In this document: one piece after another, positions 46,346 to 56,829 of the stretch
Layout of the letters: every line of letters starts with the position of its first letter
Numbering within the stretch: position 1 is the stretch's first letter
Assembly (NCBI RefSeq): GCF_018614875.1
Contig: NZ_JAGGNW010000011.1
Location: forward strand, 868,001 to 932,000
Length of the DNA: 64,000 bases
Direction of reading: 5' to 3'
Source: Variovorax paradoxus
GTDB lineage: Bacteria; Pseudomonadota; Gammaproteobacteria; Burkholderiales; Burkholderiaceae_C
The notes under the pieces: model-generated
What the model saw: only the letters and a program-made list of their open reading frames with translations
Databases searched by the model: none
What the model was told of the DNA's origin: nothing
Translations under genes and position numbers: made by a program

Positions 46346-47143
46346 TCAGCCGAAGTTCGGCGCGCGCCGCTCGCGCAGCGAGGCCACGCCTTCGCGCACG
46401 TCGGCACCCGCGAAGCCCATGAATTCCAGCGCCAGCGAGGCATCGAAGGTCGGCCCGGCCTGGCGCAGCCAGTTGTTGAGCGCGTACTTGGTGAGGCGGA
46501 TCGCGCTCTGGCTGCCGGCCGCGAGCCGGTCGGCCACCTCGTAGGCACGCGGCAGCAGATCGGCCTCGTCCACCGCGAGCGACACCAGGCCGATGCGCTC
46601 GGCTTCCTCGCCACTCACCGGCTCGCACAGCAGCAGGTGGTACTTGGCCTTGGCCATGCCGCACAGCAGCGGCCAGACGATGGCCGCATGGTCGCCCGCC
46701 GCCACGCCCAGGCGCGTGTGGCCGTCGACGATCTTCGCGCCCTTCGCGGCGATGGAAATATCAGCCAGCAGCCCAGCCACCAGGCCGGCGCCCACGGCCG
46801 GCCCGTGCATCGCGCTCACGATGGGCTTGTCGCAGTTGATGATGTTGTAGACGAGGTCGCGCGCCTCTTTCCAGACCCGCTGGCGCACCGCGTCGTCGGT
46901 GGTCATGTCCTGCACCATGGCCAGGTCGCCGCCGCCCGAGAAGCCCTGCCCTTCGCCCCGCAGCACCGCGCAGCGCACCGTGTCGTCGGCCGACACGTCG
47001 CGCCAGATCTCGGCGAGCTCCCGGTGGCCGTCATGGCCCGCCGTGGGCAGCTTGCCGTTGGCCGCGCGCATCTGGATGTCGAGCACCGCGCCGTTCGCGC
47101 CGCGGCGCGTGATGGCAAGGGTCTGGTAGCGGGAGTAGTCCAT
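46346..47143 (-). CDS. Enoyl-CoA hydratase/isomerase family protein
   Basis: 265 residues of crotonase type. Oxyanion-hole motifs [16 protein letters not shown] and [21 protein letters not shown]. The catalytic Glu positions read GVAAGDH, so the hydratase glutamates do not look conserved and the reaction cannot be named. CoA-linked acyl substrate is certain only for the family. Confidence 0.87.
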   Translation of the reverse strand: MDYSRYQTLAITRRGANGAVLDIQMRAANGKLPTAGHDGHRELAEIWRDVSADDTVRCAVLRGEGQGFSGGGDLAMVQDMTTDDAVRQRVWKEARDLVYNIINCDKPIVSAMHGPAVGAGLVAGLLADISIAAKGAKIVDGHTRLGVAAGDHAAIVWPLLCGMAKAKYHLLLCEPVSGEEAERIGLVSLAVDEADLLPRAYEVADRLAAGSQSAIRLTKYALNNWLRQAGPTFDASLALEFMGFAGADVREGVASLRERRAPNFG

Positions 47144-47202
47144 GGTGTCTCCGCCCCGCAGTGCATGCGGGGACTTTTCTTTTGCGTCGAAGGACGGGAC
47201 GC

Positions 47203-47640
47203 CTATTTTCGCGCGGCCACCTCGCGGCAGCGCTGCACGTTGGCCTCGAAGCGCGGCGCGAGGCCGGGCTCGCAGGCGCCGTCGGTGGGCGTGAGCCTGC
47301 ACATGCCGACGACCACGTAGTCCATCACCGCCTCGGTGCACATCGGGTACTTCGCCAGGTCTGGATTGGCCTGCGCCTTGAAGCCCCAGCGCTCCGAAAA
47401 CTCCACCGTGCGGGCCATCGCGCCGTGAAAGAAGCTGCGGTCCCGGGCCGCGATCGCGGCCTCCATGCGCGGCAGCTCCTCGTTCAGGTAGCCGACCGAA
47501 TCCAGCGGAAATGACGAAGGGTCCTGCTGGGCGGCGGCAAGGGAAGCCGCCAGCACGAACGGCATGGCGGCAATGGTGCGCAGCAGCAGAGCAAGAGAAG
47601 GAGAAGGCGCGAAGCGGGAGAACGGACGGTGTGGTTGCAT
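47203..47640 (-). CDS. Exported hypothetical protein
   Basis: 145 residues with signal peptide (about 1-37, ending AASLAAAQQ; start [10 protein letters not shown]) and then a helical region with four cysteines (CTEAV, CRLTP, CEPGL, CREVA). Likely periplasmic with two disulfides. I do not recognise the family. Confidence 0.65.
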   Translation of the reverse strand: MQPHRPFSRFAPSPSLALLLRTIAAMPFVLAASLAAAQQDPSSFPLDSVGYLNEELPRMEAAIAARDRSFFHGAMARTVEFSERWGFKAQANPDLAKYPMCTEAVMDYVVVGMCRLTPTDGACEPGLAPRFEANVQRCREVAARK

Positions 47641-47713
47641 GGCTTGGGATTTTGCAACGTTTGGAAGCATGTTTGAACAGCGGGCGATGCGTGCGCACGA
47701 CGCCATGCTCGAG

Positions 47714-47986
47714 CTACCTGCCTTTTTTTTGCCGGTCGAACCTGCGCCAGTACTGGAACTCGTCCTCGTGCACTTCGAGATCGACCTCCGAGAGGCGCGA
47801 CTGGAGGCGCTCCTGCACGTCGGCCACGGCCTTGTTGTAGACGATCGGGCCGACCTCTTCAAGGAAGAAACCGAGCAGCGCGCCGGCTGCGATGTTGCCG
47901 ATCTTCTCTTCCATGTTTTCGTTGAAGTAGCGCTCGATCGACGCGATCGCCTGCTGGCGTGCTTCCTTGGGGATTTCGATGGTCAT
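47714..47986 (-). CDS. DUF2164 protein
   Basis: 90 residues starting MTIEIPKEARQQAIASI. The ERYFNENMEEKIGNIAAGALLGFFLEEVGPIVYNKAV segment is the conserved core of DUF2164. Length is normal, role unknown, soluble. Confidence 0.87.
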   Translation of the reverse strand: MTIEIPKEARQQAIASIERYFNENMEEKIGNIAAGALLGFFLEEVGPIVYNKAVADVQERLQSRLSEVDLEVHEDEFQYWRRFDRQKKGR

Positions 47987-48090
47987 GCGGGCTGCTCTGG
48001 TGGATGTGGGGCCGATCGATTGTGCCGCTACCATGCGCTGCGGGCGCATGCGGCCCGCCGCACAAAGACCTACAACACGGAGACCGCTTC

Positions 48091-49281
48091 ATGAAATTTC
48101 ACCTGGCCGCGCCGCTGGCCGCCCTTGCCCTGGCCGCCCTCGCGGGCTGCACCAGCCTGACCCCCACCGTGCCGCAGCGCCAGCTGATGCTGGTCGCCAA
48201 CGACGAAAAGCAGTCGTGGAGCGACGCCGGCGCCGTGATCCTCGGGCCGATGGGCCGCGACACGTTGCAGGTGCTCGACATCGGCACCGACCCGCTGGCG
48301 CCCAAGGTCGTCGGCACGCTGCAGCTCGACAACACCATCGCCGGCCCGCCCGTCAACCTCGCGATCACGCCCGGCGAAACGCTCGCGCTGGTCGCCAATT
48401 CGCTCAACGTGGTGGAAGAGAACGGCGCACGCAGGCAGGTGCCCGACAACCGCCTTTTCGTGATCGACCTGACCACCACGCCGCCCAGGCTGCTGGACAC
48501 GCTCACGGTCGGCAAGCAGCCTTCGGGCCTGTCGATCAACCGCGCGGGCAACCTCGCCCTGGTGGCCAATCGCGCCGACAACTCGGTCAGCGTGCTGCGC
48601 ATCGCGGGCAAGAAGGTGACATTGATCGACACCGTGGCCATGGGGGACTCCGTGGCGCACGTGCGCTTCACGCCCGACGGCAAGCGCGCGCTGGCGGCCA
48701 AGTTCACCAGCCACAAGATCGCGCTGCTCGAAGTGAACGGCGAGAAGGTCAGCTACAACAAGGTCGACCTTGCGGCCGGCCTCTGGCCCTACAACGTCGA
48801 CGTGACGCCGGACGGCAAGCTCGCGCTCACGGCCGACAACGGCAACTCGGGCGCTTCGGACGGGCAGATCGACACGGTGAGCGTGATCGACCTCGAAGCC
48901 TCGCCGCCGCGCGTGGTCGACAAGGTGGTGGTGGGCGACGGCCCCGAGGGCCTGGCCGTGAGCCCGACCGGCCGGCATGCGGTGGCCGTGCTCCTGCGCG
49001 GCAGCAACTCGGCGAAGAACGCCTACTTCTACAACCGCAACGGCTCGGTGGTGCTGCTGAAGATCGACGGCAAGAAGGTGACGCGCGCCAACGAAGTGGT
49101 GGTGCGCGGCCTGCCCGAAGGCGCCGTGTGGAGCGCGGACGGCAAGTACCTCTACGTGGGCAACTTCATCGACCAGGACATCACGATCCTTCGCCTGGAC
49201 GGCGACACGCTGGTGCCGACGGGCAAGTCGTTCCCGCTGCAGGGCCATCCGGCGGCGATGCGCGGGACAATGTCGCACTGA
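48091..49281 (+). CDS. Beta-propeller lipoprotein (YncE-like)
   Basis: 396 residues. Lipobox LAGC (Cys20) and a repeated strand pattern: LALVANSLN, NLALVANRADNSVSVL, GKRALAAKFTSHKIALL, KYLYVGNFIDQDITIL, as in YncE/quinohemoprotein-like seven-blade propellers. Located in the envelope, probable partner-binding platform. GGAGA precedes the ATG by about 6 bases. A 70-aa membrane protein follows. Confidence 0.85.
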   Translation: MKFHLAAPLAALALAALAGCTSLTPTVPQRQLMLVANDEKQSWSDAGAVILGPMGRDTLQVLDIGTDPLAPKVVGTLQLDNTIAGPPVNLAITPGETLALVANSLNVVEENGARRQVPDNRLFVIDLTTTPPRLLDTLTVGKQPSGLSINRAGNLALVANRADNSVSVLRIAGKKVTLIDTVAMGDSVAHVRFTPDGKRALAAKFTSHKIALLEVNGEKVSYNKVDLAAGLWPYNVDVTPDGKLALTADNGNSGASDGQIDTVSVIDLEASPPRVVDKVVVGDGPEGLAVSPTGRHAVAVLLRGSNSAKNAYFYNRNGSVVLLKIDGKKVTRANEVVVRGLPEGAVWSADGKYLYVGNFIDQDITILRLDGDTLVPTGKSFPLQGHPAAMRGTMSH

Positions 49282-49310
49282 CAACGCACACCGACCGGAA
49301 CGACAACGCC

Positions 49311-49523
49311 ATGGCGCAACCCAAACGACAACTCCGCACGCTCGAACGCGGCATCCTCTGCCTGGTGATCGGCGCCGCCGTGCTGCTGGGGCCGCGCTTC
49401 CTGCAGGGCACGCGCTGGTTCGAGATGGTGGCTGGCGCCTACCTGGTCGGCTGGTTCGCGCTGGCGCTGGGCGTGGCGCTGGTGGCGGTCGGCCTGTTCC
49501 AGCGCGGCAAACCGCGCGGGTAG
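49311..49523 (+). CDS. Small membrane protein
   Basis: 70 residues: a basic start (AQPKRQLRTLERG), two hydrophobic segments (about 14-27 and 38-62) and a short tail. It is 29 bases behind the propeller lipoprotein, so probably in its operon. No family recognised. Confidence 0.65.
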   Translation: MAQPKRQLRTLERGILCLVIGAAVLLGPRFLQGTRWFEMVAGAYLVGWFALALGVALVAVGLFQRGKPRG

Positions 49524-49542
49524 GCCCGCAGCCGGCAGCGGC

Positions 49543-50451
<909 letters not shown>

Positions 50452-50537
50452 GGCAAGGGTCGGATGGAGAAAAAAGAAGCGGCGAGCTTAGCCGCAACCG
50501 CGGCGCCCGCCACCAATACCCGTACGCGGCCGGCGCG

Positions 50538-51056
50538 TCAGGCGACGCTGCGCTTGAGGCGGATCTCTTCGACCCGCACGGTGCCCAGCGCGGTGGTCTT
50601 GGCGGTCTTCATTTCGCGCTTGAAGCCGGCGAGCTCGTGGAAGCGCATGGCGCGGTCGTTGCGAATGGGCACCCAGATCGTGACCGTGGTGCAGCCCTCT
50701 TCCTCGAGGCCTTCGCGCGCGGCGTCCCAGAGGGCGACGCCGATGCCCTTGCCCCAATGCTCGGGCTTGACGTAGATGGCCCAGATCTCGCCCGTGGTGG
50801 ACGGCGTCTTGGGGTCGCGCGAGCGGTCGAAGCCGACGAAGCCGACGATTTCTCCGTCGAGCACGGCCACCTGCACCTGCGGCTCGCTGAACTCGATGGC
50901 TTCACGCCACTTGGCTTCGCGCGAGGCAGGCGCCAGCAAGCGCAGCTCTTCTTCGGGGAGGATGCCTTCGTAGGCAGCCTTGGCGGCCAGGGCATGGACT
51001 TCGGCGACGGCCTTGGCGTCGCGCATGGTGGCGGGGCGAACTTCGTAATCTGACAT
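50538..51056 (-). CDS. GNAT-family acetyltransferase
   Basis: 172 residues from the ATG at 51054-51056. [25 protein letters not shown] holds the acetyl-CoA loop, and [17 protein letters not shown] the terminal part. Single-domain N-acetyltransferase of unknown substrate. Divergent from the small basic gene. Confidence 0.9.
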   Translation of the reverse strand: MSDYEVRPATMRDAKAVAEVHALAAKAAYEGILPEEELRLLAPASREAKWREAIEFSEPQVQVAVLDGEIVGFVGFDRSRDPKTPSTTGEIWAIYVKPEHWGKGIGVALWDAAREGLEEEGCTTVTIWVPIRNDRAMRFHELAGFKREMKTAKTTALGTVRVEEIRLKRSVA

Positions 51057-51149
51057 GGATGCGGGGAAATCAAAAGGAACCGCGTATTGTCGCCGCACCG
51101 CTAAACTGCCCGCTACTACGCCGCATACGCAGCATCAAAAGGAGTCGAT

Positions 51150-51299
51150 ATGGCCAAGGGTCAACAGCGCGCAAACAAGGAAGCAAAGAAACCGAAGAAG
51201 GACACCTCGCCGCCCAAGCCGGTGGGTACCGGCGGCATCGAGCCCGTCCGCACGGTCACCACAGCGGTCATTCCGCGCGGCAAGCTCAAGAACAAGTGA
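51150..51299 (+). CDS. 49-residue Lys-rich peptide
   Basis: 49 residues starting [18 protein letters not shown], basic and Pro-rich at the centre, ending IPRGKLKNK, preceded by AAAAGGAG at about 6 bases. Its TGA overlaps the GTG of the VF530 gene (GTGA). It has no membrane segment. I recall no family name; similar short Lys-rich peptides precede VF530-like genes in Burkholderiales. Perhaps binds nucleic acid or ribosomes. Confidence 0.65.
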   Translation: MAKGQQRANKEAKKPKKDTSPPKPVGTGGIEPVRTVTTAVIPRGKLKNK

Positions 51300-51589
51300 C
51301 CGACGAATCGCCGGCCCCTGCACCCGCCAAGCCGGCCCAGCCCCGCAACCCGCTGCACGGACTCACGCTGGAGGCCATCGTCACGGCGCTGGCCGACCAC
51401 TACGGCTGGGAGCAGCTCGGCGAACTCGTTCCCATCCGCTGCTTCGCCATCGACCCGAGCGTGGGCTCCAGCCTCAAGTTCCTGCGCAAGACGCCCTGGG
51501 CGCGCGAGAAGGTCGAAAGCCTCTATCTCTTCATGCTGCGCGAACAACGCCGCGAGCAGCAACAACAGCAGCAGCCGCCGCAGCGATGA
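51296..51589 (+). CDS. VF530-family DNA-binding protein (DUF2132)
   Basis: 97 residues, GTG start overlapping the previous stop. [53 protein letters not shown] is the full VF530 signature. C-terminal Gln run (QQQQQQ). The family has a DNA-binding fold from structure; the biological role is unproven. The ferredoxin gene overlaps its end (ATGA). Confidence 0.9.
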   Translation: MTDESPAPAPAKPAQPRNPLHGLTLEAIVTALADHYGWEQLGELVPIRCFAIDPSVGSSLKFLRKTPWAREKVESLYLFMLREQRREQQQQQQPPQR

Positions 51590-51867
51590 GGGTCCGGCTC
51601 GAACCGTCGGGCCTCGGCTTCGAGGCCGAGGCCGGCGCCACGCTTCTGAAATCGGCCGAAGCGGCCGGCATCGAGATGCCGAGCTCCTGCCGCAACGGCA
51701 CCTGCCGCAGCTGCATCTGCCAGCTGGTGTCGGGCTCCATCCGCCACATCATCGAATGGCCCGGCCTGAGCGCCGAGGAAAAGGCCGAGGGCTGGATCCT
51801 GCCCTGCGTGGCCGAGGCAGAAGGCGACCTCACGATCGATGCGCCCAAGGCGTTTTCGGTCTTCTGA
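51586..51867 (+). CDS. 2Fe-2S ferredoxin-like protein
   Basis: 93 residues. The plant-type [2Fe-2S] motif [12 protein letters not shown] (C-x4-C-x2-C) and a later Cys in [10 protein letters not shown] give all four ligands. Length is normal for a stand-alone ferredoxin domain. Start overlaps the VF530 stop. Its electron partner is not here. Confidence 0.92.
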   Translation: MRVRLEPSGLGFEAEAGATLLKSAEAAGIEMPSSCRNGTCRSCICQLVSGSIRHIIEWPGLSAEEKAEGWILPCVAEAEGDLTIDAPKAFSVF

Positions 51868-51891
51868 AGGCCGAGGTGTTTTTTTGCGGCG

Positions 51892-53151
51892 CTATTTGGC
51901 CGCTGCGGGCATCGCGCCCACCAGCCGGTCGCGCTGCGCCAGCGACGGAAACAGCTTGAACCAGCCCAGCGCCACCATCATGGTTCCCACGCCGCCCACC
52001 ACCACGGAGCCCACCGGCCCCAGCAGCGCCGCCGTGGCACCCGATTCGAATTCGCCCAGCTGGTTGCTGGCGCCGATGAAGATCGAGTTGACCGCGCTCA
52101 CCCGGCCGCGCATGGCGTCGGGTGTTTCGAGCTGAACCAGGGTCTGGCGGATCACCACGTTGACCATGTCGGCGCCGCCGGACACCGCCAGCGCAATCAG
52201 GGAGACGATGAAGCTGCGCGAAACGCCGAACACCACCATGCAGAGCCCGAAGAGCCCGACGGCCATCAGCAGCGTGCGGCCGATGTTGCGCTCGATGGGC
52301 CGGCGCGTGAGGGCGATCGACATCACCAGCGCGCCCACCGCCGGCGCGCCACGCAGCAGGCCGAGCCCCCAGGGCCCCGTGTGCAGGATGTCCCTGGCGT
52401 AGATCGGCAGCAGCGCCACCGCGCCGCCCAGCAGCACCGCGAAAAGATCGAGCGAGACGGCGCCGAGCACCGGCTTGCGCTTCCAGATGAAATCGACGCC
52501 CGCGAACACCGTGGCCAGCGTGACCGGTTCGCGCGCGGCCGGCGTGTAGGCATAGCGCAGCCGCAATACGAGCGCGCAGGCCACCACGAAGCACAGCACG
52601 CTGGCGCCGTACACCACCGCCATGCCGGCCACGAACAACAGGCCGCCCAGTGCCGGCCCGCCGATGATCGCGCCCTGCATGCCGGCCGAACTGAAGGCCA
52701 TGGCGCGCGGCAGCATGAGGGGCGGCACCAGCAGCGGCGTCAGCGCCTGCTGCGCCGGCATCTGGAAGGCGCGCACCGCGCCCAGCACCAGCGACAGGCC
52801 CAGCAGCAGGCCGCGCGTGTCGAAGCGCTGCACCACCGCGACCAGCAGCACCAGCGCCACCAGCCCCTGCACCGCAAAGCAGGCCGCCACGATGCGGCCG
52901 CGATGGCGGCGGTCGACCACATGGCCAGCGAGCAGCGCGAGCAGCAAGGCGGGCACGAACTGGTAGAGGCCCACGAGCCCCAGGTCCCAGGCGCTGCTGG
53001 TGAGTTCGTACATGTGCCAGCCGATGGCCACCAGCAGCATCTGCGAGGCCGCGGTGCCGAAGAGACGCGCCACCCACATCTGCATGAATGGGCGCTCGCG
53101 CCTGAGTTCGGCAAAGCTCGGGGGCGGGGGAACGGAAGCGGAAGCGGACAT
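51892..53151 (-). CDS. MFS transporter (EntS/MFS_3-like)
   Basis: 419 residues with 12 hydrophobic helices and a Pro-rich leader. FMQMWVARLFGTAASQM at the start and DRRHRGRIVAACF between helices two and three match the MFS_3 group, whose members include the enterobactin exporter EntS. Substrate unknown. Confidence 0.9.
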   Translation of the reverse strand: MSASASVPPPPSFAELRRERPFMQMWVARLFGTAASQMLLVAIGWHMYELTSSAWDLGLVGLYQFVPALLLALLAGHVVDRRHRGRIVAACFAVQGLVALVLLVAVVQRFDTRGLLLGLSLVLGAVRAFQMPAQQALTPLLVPPLMLPRAMAFSSAGMQGAIIGGPALGGLLFVAGMAVVYGASVLCFVVACALVLRLRYAYTPAAREPVTLATVFAGVDFIWKRKPVLGAVSLDLFAVLLGGAVALLPIYARDILHTGPWGLGLLRGAPAVGALVMSIALTRRPIERNIGRTLLMAVGLFGLCMVVFGVSRSFIVSLIALAVSGGADMVNVVIRQTLVQLETPDAMRGRVSAVNSIFIGASNQLGEFESGATAALLGPVGSVVVGGVGTMMVALGWFKLFPSLAQRDRLVGAMPAAAK

Positions 53152-53209
53152 TCCTTCGAGGATAGCCGAGGCTTCATGAGCGTCGCATGAGCCCGGGCTC
53201 TCTCCTCTC

Positions 53210-53215
53210 TACACT
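53210..53215 (+). promoter_or_regulatory. Candidate -10 box close to RluA-like gene start
   Basis: TACACT ends ten bases before the ATG at 53226, and no ribosome binding site is present in between. Confidence 0.3.
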
Positions 53216-53225
53216 CCGTGTACCC

Positions 53226-53894
53226 ATGCCGGACATCGACCTCATCCACGAAGACGCCCACCTGCTGGTGCTGAACAAGCCGCCCGGCCTGCTCTGCGTG
53301 CCCGGGCGGGGCGATGACAAGCAGGACTGCCTGAGCGCGCGCGCCATGCGGCGATGGCCCGACGCGCTGGTCGTTCACCGGCTCGACATGGCCACCAGCG
53401 GGCTGGTGCTGATGGCGCGCGGCGCCGCCATGCAGCGCGCGCTCGGCGACGCCTTTGCCGAGCGCCGGATGCACAAGCGCTACGAGGCCATCGTGGATGG
53501 CGCGCTGCCGGTGCAAGACGAATGGTCGGTCATCGATGCGCCACTGATGGCCGACTGGCCGCGCCGTCCGCTGCAGAAGGTGGACCCGGCCGGCAAGCCC
53601 AGCCTCACGCGCTGGCGCGCGCTGTCTTCAGCGTCGAACGCAAAGGCCGAGGCCACGCATCTGCTGCTGGAGCCGCTCACCGGGCGGTCGCATCAATTGC
53701 GCGTGCATCTGCTGTCGATCGGCCATCCGATCCTGGGCGACGCGCTCTACGGCAATGCCGATGTCCAGGCGCGTGCGCCGCGTCTGATGCTGCATGCCAG
53801 CGAGCTGAGTTTCGTGCATCCGGTCACGCAGCAGGCCCTTTGCTTACGGAGCCCGCCGGGCTTCTTCGGCGCCTCTTTTACAGCCCGCCCTTGA
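53226..53894 (+). CDS. RluA-family pseudouridine synthase
   Basis: 222 residues from ATG at 53226 (MPDIDLIHEDAHLLVLNKP); a longer frame begins at 53187. Catalytic loop HRLDMATSGL (Asp) and TGRSHQLRVHL, GDALYGN are RluA signatures; there is no S4 domain. It resembles the short RluA-type that modifies tRNA and 23S rRNA; target unknown. Its 3' end overlaps uspA by 17 bases. Confidence 0.9.
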   Translation: MPDIDLIHEDAHLLVLNKPPGLLCVPGRGDDKQDCLSARAMRRWPDALVVHRLDMATSGLVLMARGAAMQRALGDAFAERRMHKRYEAIVDGALPVQDEWSVIDAPLMADWPRRPLQKVDPAGKPSLTRWRALSSASNAKAEATHLLLEPLTGRSHQLRVHLLSIGHPILGDALYGNADVQARAPRLMLHASELSFVHPVTQQALCLRSPPGFFGASFTARP

Positions 53895-54321
53895 CCACGA
53901 GCACCGGCATGGGCGCGTCCTGCAGCACGCGCTGCGTGACGCTGCCGAGCAGCAGCTTCTCGATGCCGCTGCGGCCGTGCGAGCCCATCACGATGAGGTC
54001 GGCCGCGATGGCGATGGCGGTGTCGACGATGCCTTCATGCACCACGTGGCCGTCGATCACGCGCTGGTCGCTGTGCAAGCCCTCGGCGGCGAGCGCCGCA
54101 ACGCCGCGCGCGAGCGCCGCATTCGCGCTAGCCGTGGCCGCCGCCAGGTATTCGTTCTGGCCCAGCGCATAGTCCGCACCCACGCCGATAAAGGGATAGT
54201 TGTCGATCACGTGGATCAACGTGATGCGGCTTCCGAAAGCCAGCGCCAAGCCACTGGCCTTGCTGACCGCGAGCATGGAAGTTTCCGAGCCGTCGATCGG
54301 GACCAGGATGTGATTGAACAT
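53878..54321 (-). CDS. Universal stress protein (UspA family)
   Basis: 147 residues. ILVPIDGSETSMLAVSKA at the start and GSHGRSGIEKLLLGSVTQRVL at the end form the ATP-binding Usp pattern, so it probably binds ATP. Cytosolic stress protein. Confidence 0.92.
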   Translation of the reverse strand: MFNHILVPIDGSETSMLAVSKASGLALAFGSRITLIHVIDNYPFIGVGADYALGQNEYLAAATASANAALARGVAALAAEGLHSDQRVIDGHVVHEGIVDTAIAIAADLIVMGSHGRSGIEKLLLGSVTQRVLQDAPMPVLVVKGGL

Positions 54322-54428
54322 GGCGGACCTCACTTTTTCGTTCGCGGACAGGCACGGCTCGCAACCGAGCCGGGCCTCGAATTTAACCTCTGCGCCGGCG
54401 CGTGGCTGTAGGACTCAAGCCAGCGGGA

Positions 54429-55181
54429 TCAATCCCCCTGGAACCCCCCGGCGCGGCAGGTAACGACGAGCGTGTCGCGCCACCCGGCGCCGCCCTCCTC
54501 GAGCGGCTGGATCGGCGTGGACTCGTGGATCACACGCGCATCGTCGAGCAGGAGCAGCGTCCACGGCTCGGTCATGGTGAAGCGCTCGCCGCGCCGCCCG
54601 CTGGCTTCGAACACGCGCGTTTCGCCGCCCTTGATGCCGCTGCGCCCGACCAGTGCCACCGCCACCAGGTCGACACCGTCGCGGTGTGCGCCTTCGGGCG
54701 TGGGCCGGCCGATGCCGCCCGCGGTGTCGATGCGGAACTGGTGCGCCTCGACGAACCACGGCTGCGCTGCCGTTGTATCGCGCATGCCGCTCGCGGCTTC
54801 GCCCAGGCGCTGCAGCAAGCGCTGCCAGGCCGGCTGCGCCATGGTGGCTTCGTGCATGGGCGCGAACCAGCGCTGCATGCCGCCATGCAGCGCGTTGTAT
54901 TCGACCGGCTGCCAGTGCGCGCGATGCGGCGCGCGCGCAATCGAATCACCCTCGACCGTGAAGCAGGCGTGGCGCCGCGTTCGATAGCGGCCGCCGTCCT
55001 TCAGGTATTCATCCGGTGGAAGATCGTTCCAGTCGGCGTGCAGCGCTTCGAGCTGCGCCAGCGGCACGCCCAGCCAGTCGCTCACGCCTTGCGGGCTCAG
55101 CACCGCATAGCCTTGGTCATGCAGGGCGGCCTGCAGTTCGGCGGGCTGGATGAAGGGTGGTGCGAATCCGGCCGTGGTCAC
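54429..55181 (-). CDS. 2OG-Fe(II) dioxygenase family protein
   Basis: 250 residues. PEGAHRDGVD supplies the His-x-Asp pair and ARVIHESTPI the second His, with an Arg for oxoglutarate later (TLVVTCRAGG). The arrangement fits the 2OG-Fe dioxygenase family of about 220-250 residues, seen for example in amino-acid hydroxylases. Its GTG start overlaps the stop of the DUF427 gene (GTGA). Confidence 0.87.
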   Translation of the reverse strand: MTTAGFAPPFIQPAELQAALHDQGYAVLSPQGVSDWLGVPLAQLEALHADWNDLPPDEYLKDGGRYRTRRHACFTVEGDSIARAPHRAHWQPVEYNALHGGMQRWFAPMHEATMAQPAWQRLLQRLGEAASGMRDTTAAQPWFVEAHQFRIDTAGGIGRPTPEGAHRDGVDLVAVALVGRSGIKGGETRVFEASGRRGERFTMTEPWTLLLLDDARVIHESTPIQPLEEGGAGWRDTLVVTCRAGGFQGD

Positions 55182-55462
55182 GACGCTGTGACTTTCACGT
55201 CCTTCCAGAACGCAACGCGGTCGCGGATTTCTTCGGCCTCGGGCTTCGGGTCGGCGTAGTACCAGGCGGCGTCGGTGTGGAGCTCGCCGTTGACCAGCAG
55301 CGAGTAGTAGCTGGCCGTGCCCTTCCAGGGGCAGGTGGTCTTGTGGTTGCTGAAGGTCACGTGGTCACGGTTGAGCGAGCTCATCGGGAAATAGTGGTTG
55401 CCTTCGACGAGCACGGTGTCGTCGCTTTCGGCGACGGTGACGCCGTTCCAGGTTGCTTTCAT
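55178..55462 (-). CDS. DUF427 protein
   Basis: 94 residues. MKATWNGVTVAESDDTVLVEGNHYFP and CPWKGTASYYSL are signature parts of DUF427, a compact beta protein. Ends GTGA-coupled to the dioxygenase gene. Function unknown. Confidence 0.93.
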   Translation of the reverse strand: MKATWNGVTVAESDDTVLVEGNHYFPMSSLNRDHVTFSNHKTTCPWKGTASYYSLLVNGELHTDAAWYYADPKPEAEEIRDRVAFWKDVKVTAS

Positions 55463-55579
55463 GGTCTTGCACTCCAAGGGGAGGACGCGGGCGCTTGGCT
55501 TTTTGCGCTGCCGCGCGGGGAAGGGGTATTGTGCCCGTTGCTTTTGGCGGGGATTTTGTGTGGCTTATGGTTTTGTTTC

Positions 55580-55607
55580 CCGGGGCCGGGGCGAGTCCCG
55601 GCCCCGG
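55580..55607. other. GC-rich 11-bp hairpin in divergent intergenic region
   Basis: CCGGGGCCGGG (55580-55590) and CCCGGCCCCGG (55597-55607) pair perfectly around a six-base loop. It stands in the 290-base gap between the divergent DUF427 and PLP genes, with no T-tract, so it is not a normal terminator. I see no gene in this gap. Confidence 0.6.
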
Positions 55608-55737
55608 AACCCCAAAAACCTCAGACCCGCTGCTCCCTCACGGCGGCCCGGAAGCGCAGCCGGCCTGTCTCTCGTCTGTCGAGGACAGCGCACAGCATCT
55701 CCATTTGTGCGCCACGCAGGTTACAACGCGTGACTTG

Positions 55738-55743
55738 TAGACT
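55738..55743 (+). promoter_or_regulatory. Candidate -10 box close to the PLP gene start
   Basis: TAGACT ends nine bases before the ATG at 55753 and no ribosome binding site is visible, giving a near-leaderless mRNA. Confidence 0.35.
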
Positions 55744-55752
55744 GGTGCCGAT

Positions 55753-56829
55753 ATGCAGCAAACACCCTCCTCTTCTTCCTGCAGCGGCTGGCTCGGCGGC
55801 GCGATCCGCCGCATCGAGGCCGACTACCAGCGCAGTGCCGACACGCACCTGATTCCGCTGCCGCTGCCCGCGCTCGCCGCGGCCGGCATCGACCTGTACC
55901 TGAAGGACGAATCGACCCACCCCACCGGCAGTCTCAAGCACCGGCTCGCGCGTTCGCTCTTTCTCTATGCGTTGTGCAACGGATGGGTGCGCGAAGGCAC
56001 CACCATCGTCGAGGCCTCGAGCGGCTCGACGGCGGTCAGCGAAGCGTACTTCGCGCGCCTACTGGGCCTGCCCTTCATCGCCGTGATGCCGCGCAGCACC
56101 TCGCCCGAGAAAGTGGCGCAGATCGCCTTCTATGGCGCGCGCTGCCACTTCGTCGACCACGCGGCGCAGGTGTACGAAGAGGCGCGCGCACTGGCCGAGC
56201 AAACCCGCGGCCACTACATGGACCAGTTCACGTATGCCGAGCGCGCCACCGACTGGCGCGGCAACAACAACATCGCCGAAAGCATGTTCCAGCAGATGGC
56301 GCGCGAGCGGCATCCAGTGCCGGCCTGGATCGTGGTGGGCGCAGGCACCGGCGGCACCAGCGCCACCATCGGGCGCTATGTGCGCTTTCGCTGCCACGAC
56401 ACGCAGGTGTGCGTGGCCGATCCCGAAGGCTCGGTGTTCTCGGCCTATCACCGCACCGGCGACGCCACGCTGACGGCGGCGGGCTCGCGCATCGAAGGCA
56501 TCGGCCGGCCGCGCGTGGAGCCGAGCTTCATCCGCACGCTGGTCGACCGGATGATCGAAGTGCCCAACCTCGATTCGGTCGCGGCCATGCATGCGCTGTC
56601 GGCCCTGCTCGGCCGCAAGGTGGGCCCGTCGACCGGCACCAACTTCGTCGGCATGCTGGCCATGGCGCGCGAGATGCGCGCGGCCGGCCGGCAGGGTTCC
56701 ATCCTTTCGCTGCTGTGCGACGCGGGCGAGCGCTATCTGCCGAGCTATCACGATGCGGCCTGGGTCCAGAGCGCCTTCGGCGACATCGGGCCGGCACAGC
56801 AGCGCATCGACGCACTGGTCGCGGAGTGA
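55753..56829 (+). CDS. PLP-dependent cysteine synthase/desulfhydrase-like enzyme (Cds1 type)
   Basis: 358 residues of the beta-family (fold type II). PLP lysine K62 in [11 protein letters not shown]; the phosphate-binding loop [33 protein letters not shown] later. Substitution of the usual synthase signature TGNTG with SSGSTA fits the cysteine-desulfhydrase Cds1 subgroup. It would release H2S or make cysteine in the cytosol. It is coupled (TGATG) to a CrtC/AttH-like gene. Confidence 0.85.
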   Translation: MQQTPSSSSCSGWLGGAIRRIEADYQRSADTHLIPLPLPALAAAGIDLYLKDESTHPTGSLKHRLARSLFLYALCNGWVREGTTIVEASSGSTAVSEAYFARLLGLPFIAVMPRSTSPEKVAQIAFYGARCHFVDHAAQVYEEARALAEQTRGHYMDQFTYAERATDWRGNNNIAESMFQQMARERHPVPAWIVVGAGTGGTSATIGRYVRFRCHDTQVCVADPEGSVFSAYHRTGDATLTAAGSRIEGIGRPRVEPSFIRTLVDRMIEVPNLDSVAAMHALSALLGRKVGPSTGTNFVGMLAMAREMRAAGRQGSILSLLCDAGERYLPSYHDAAWVQSAFGDIGPAQQRIDALVAE

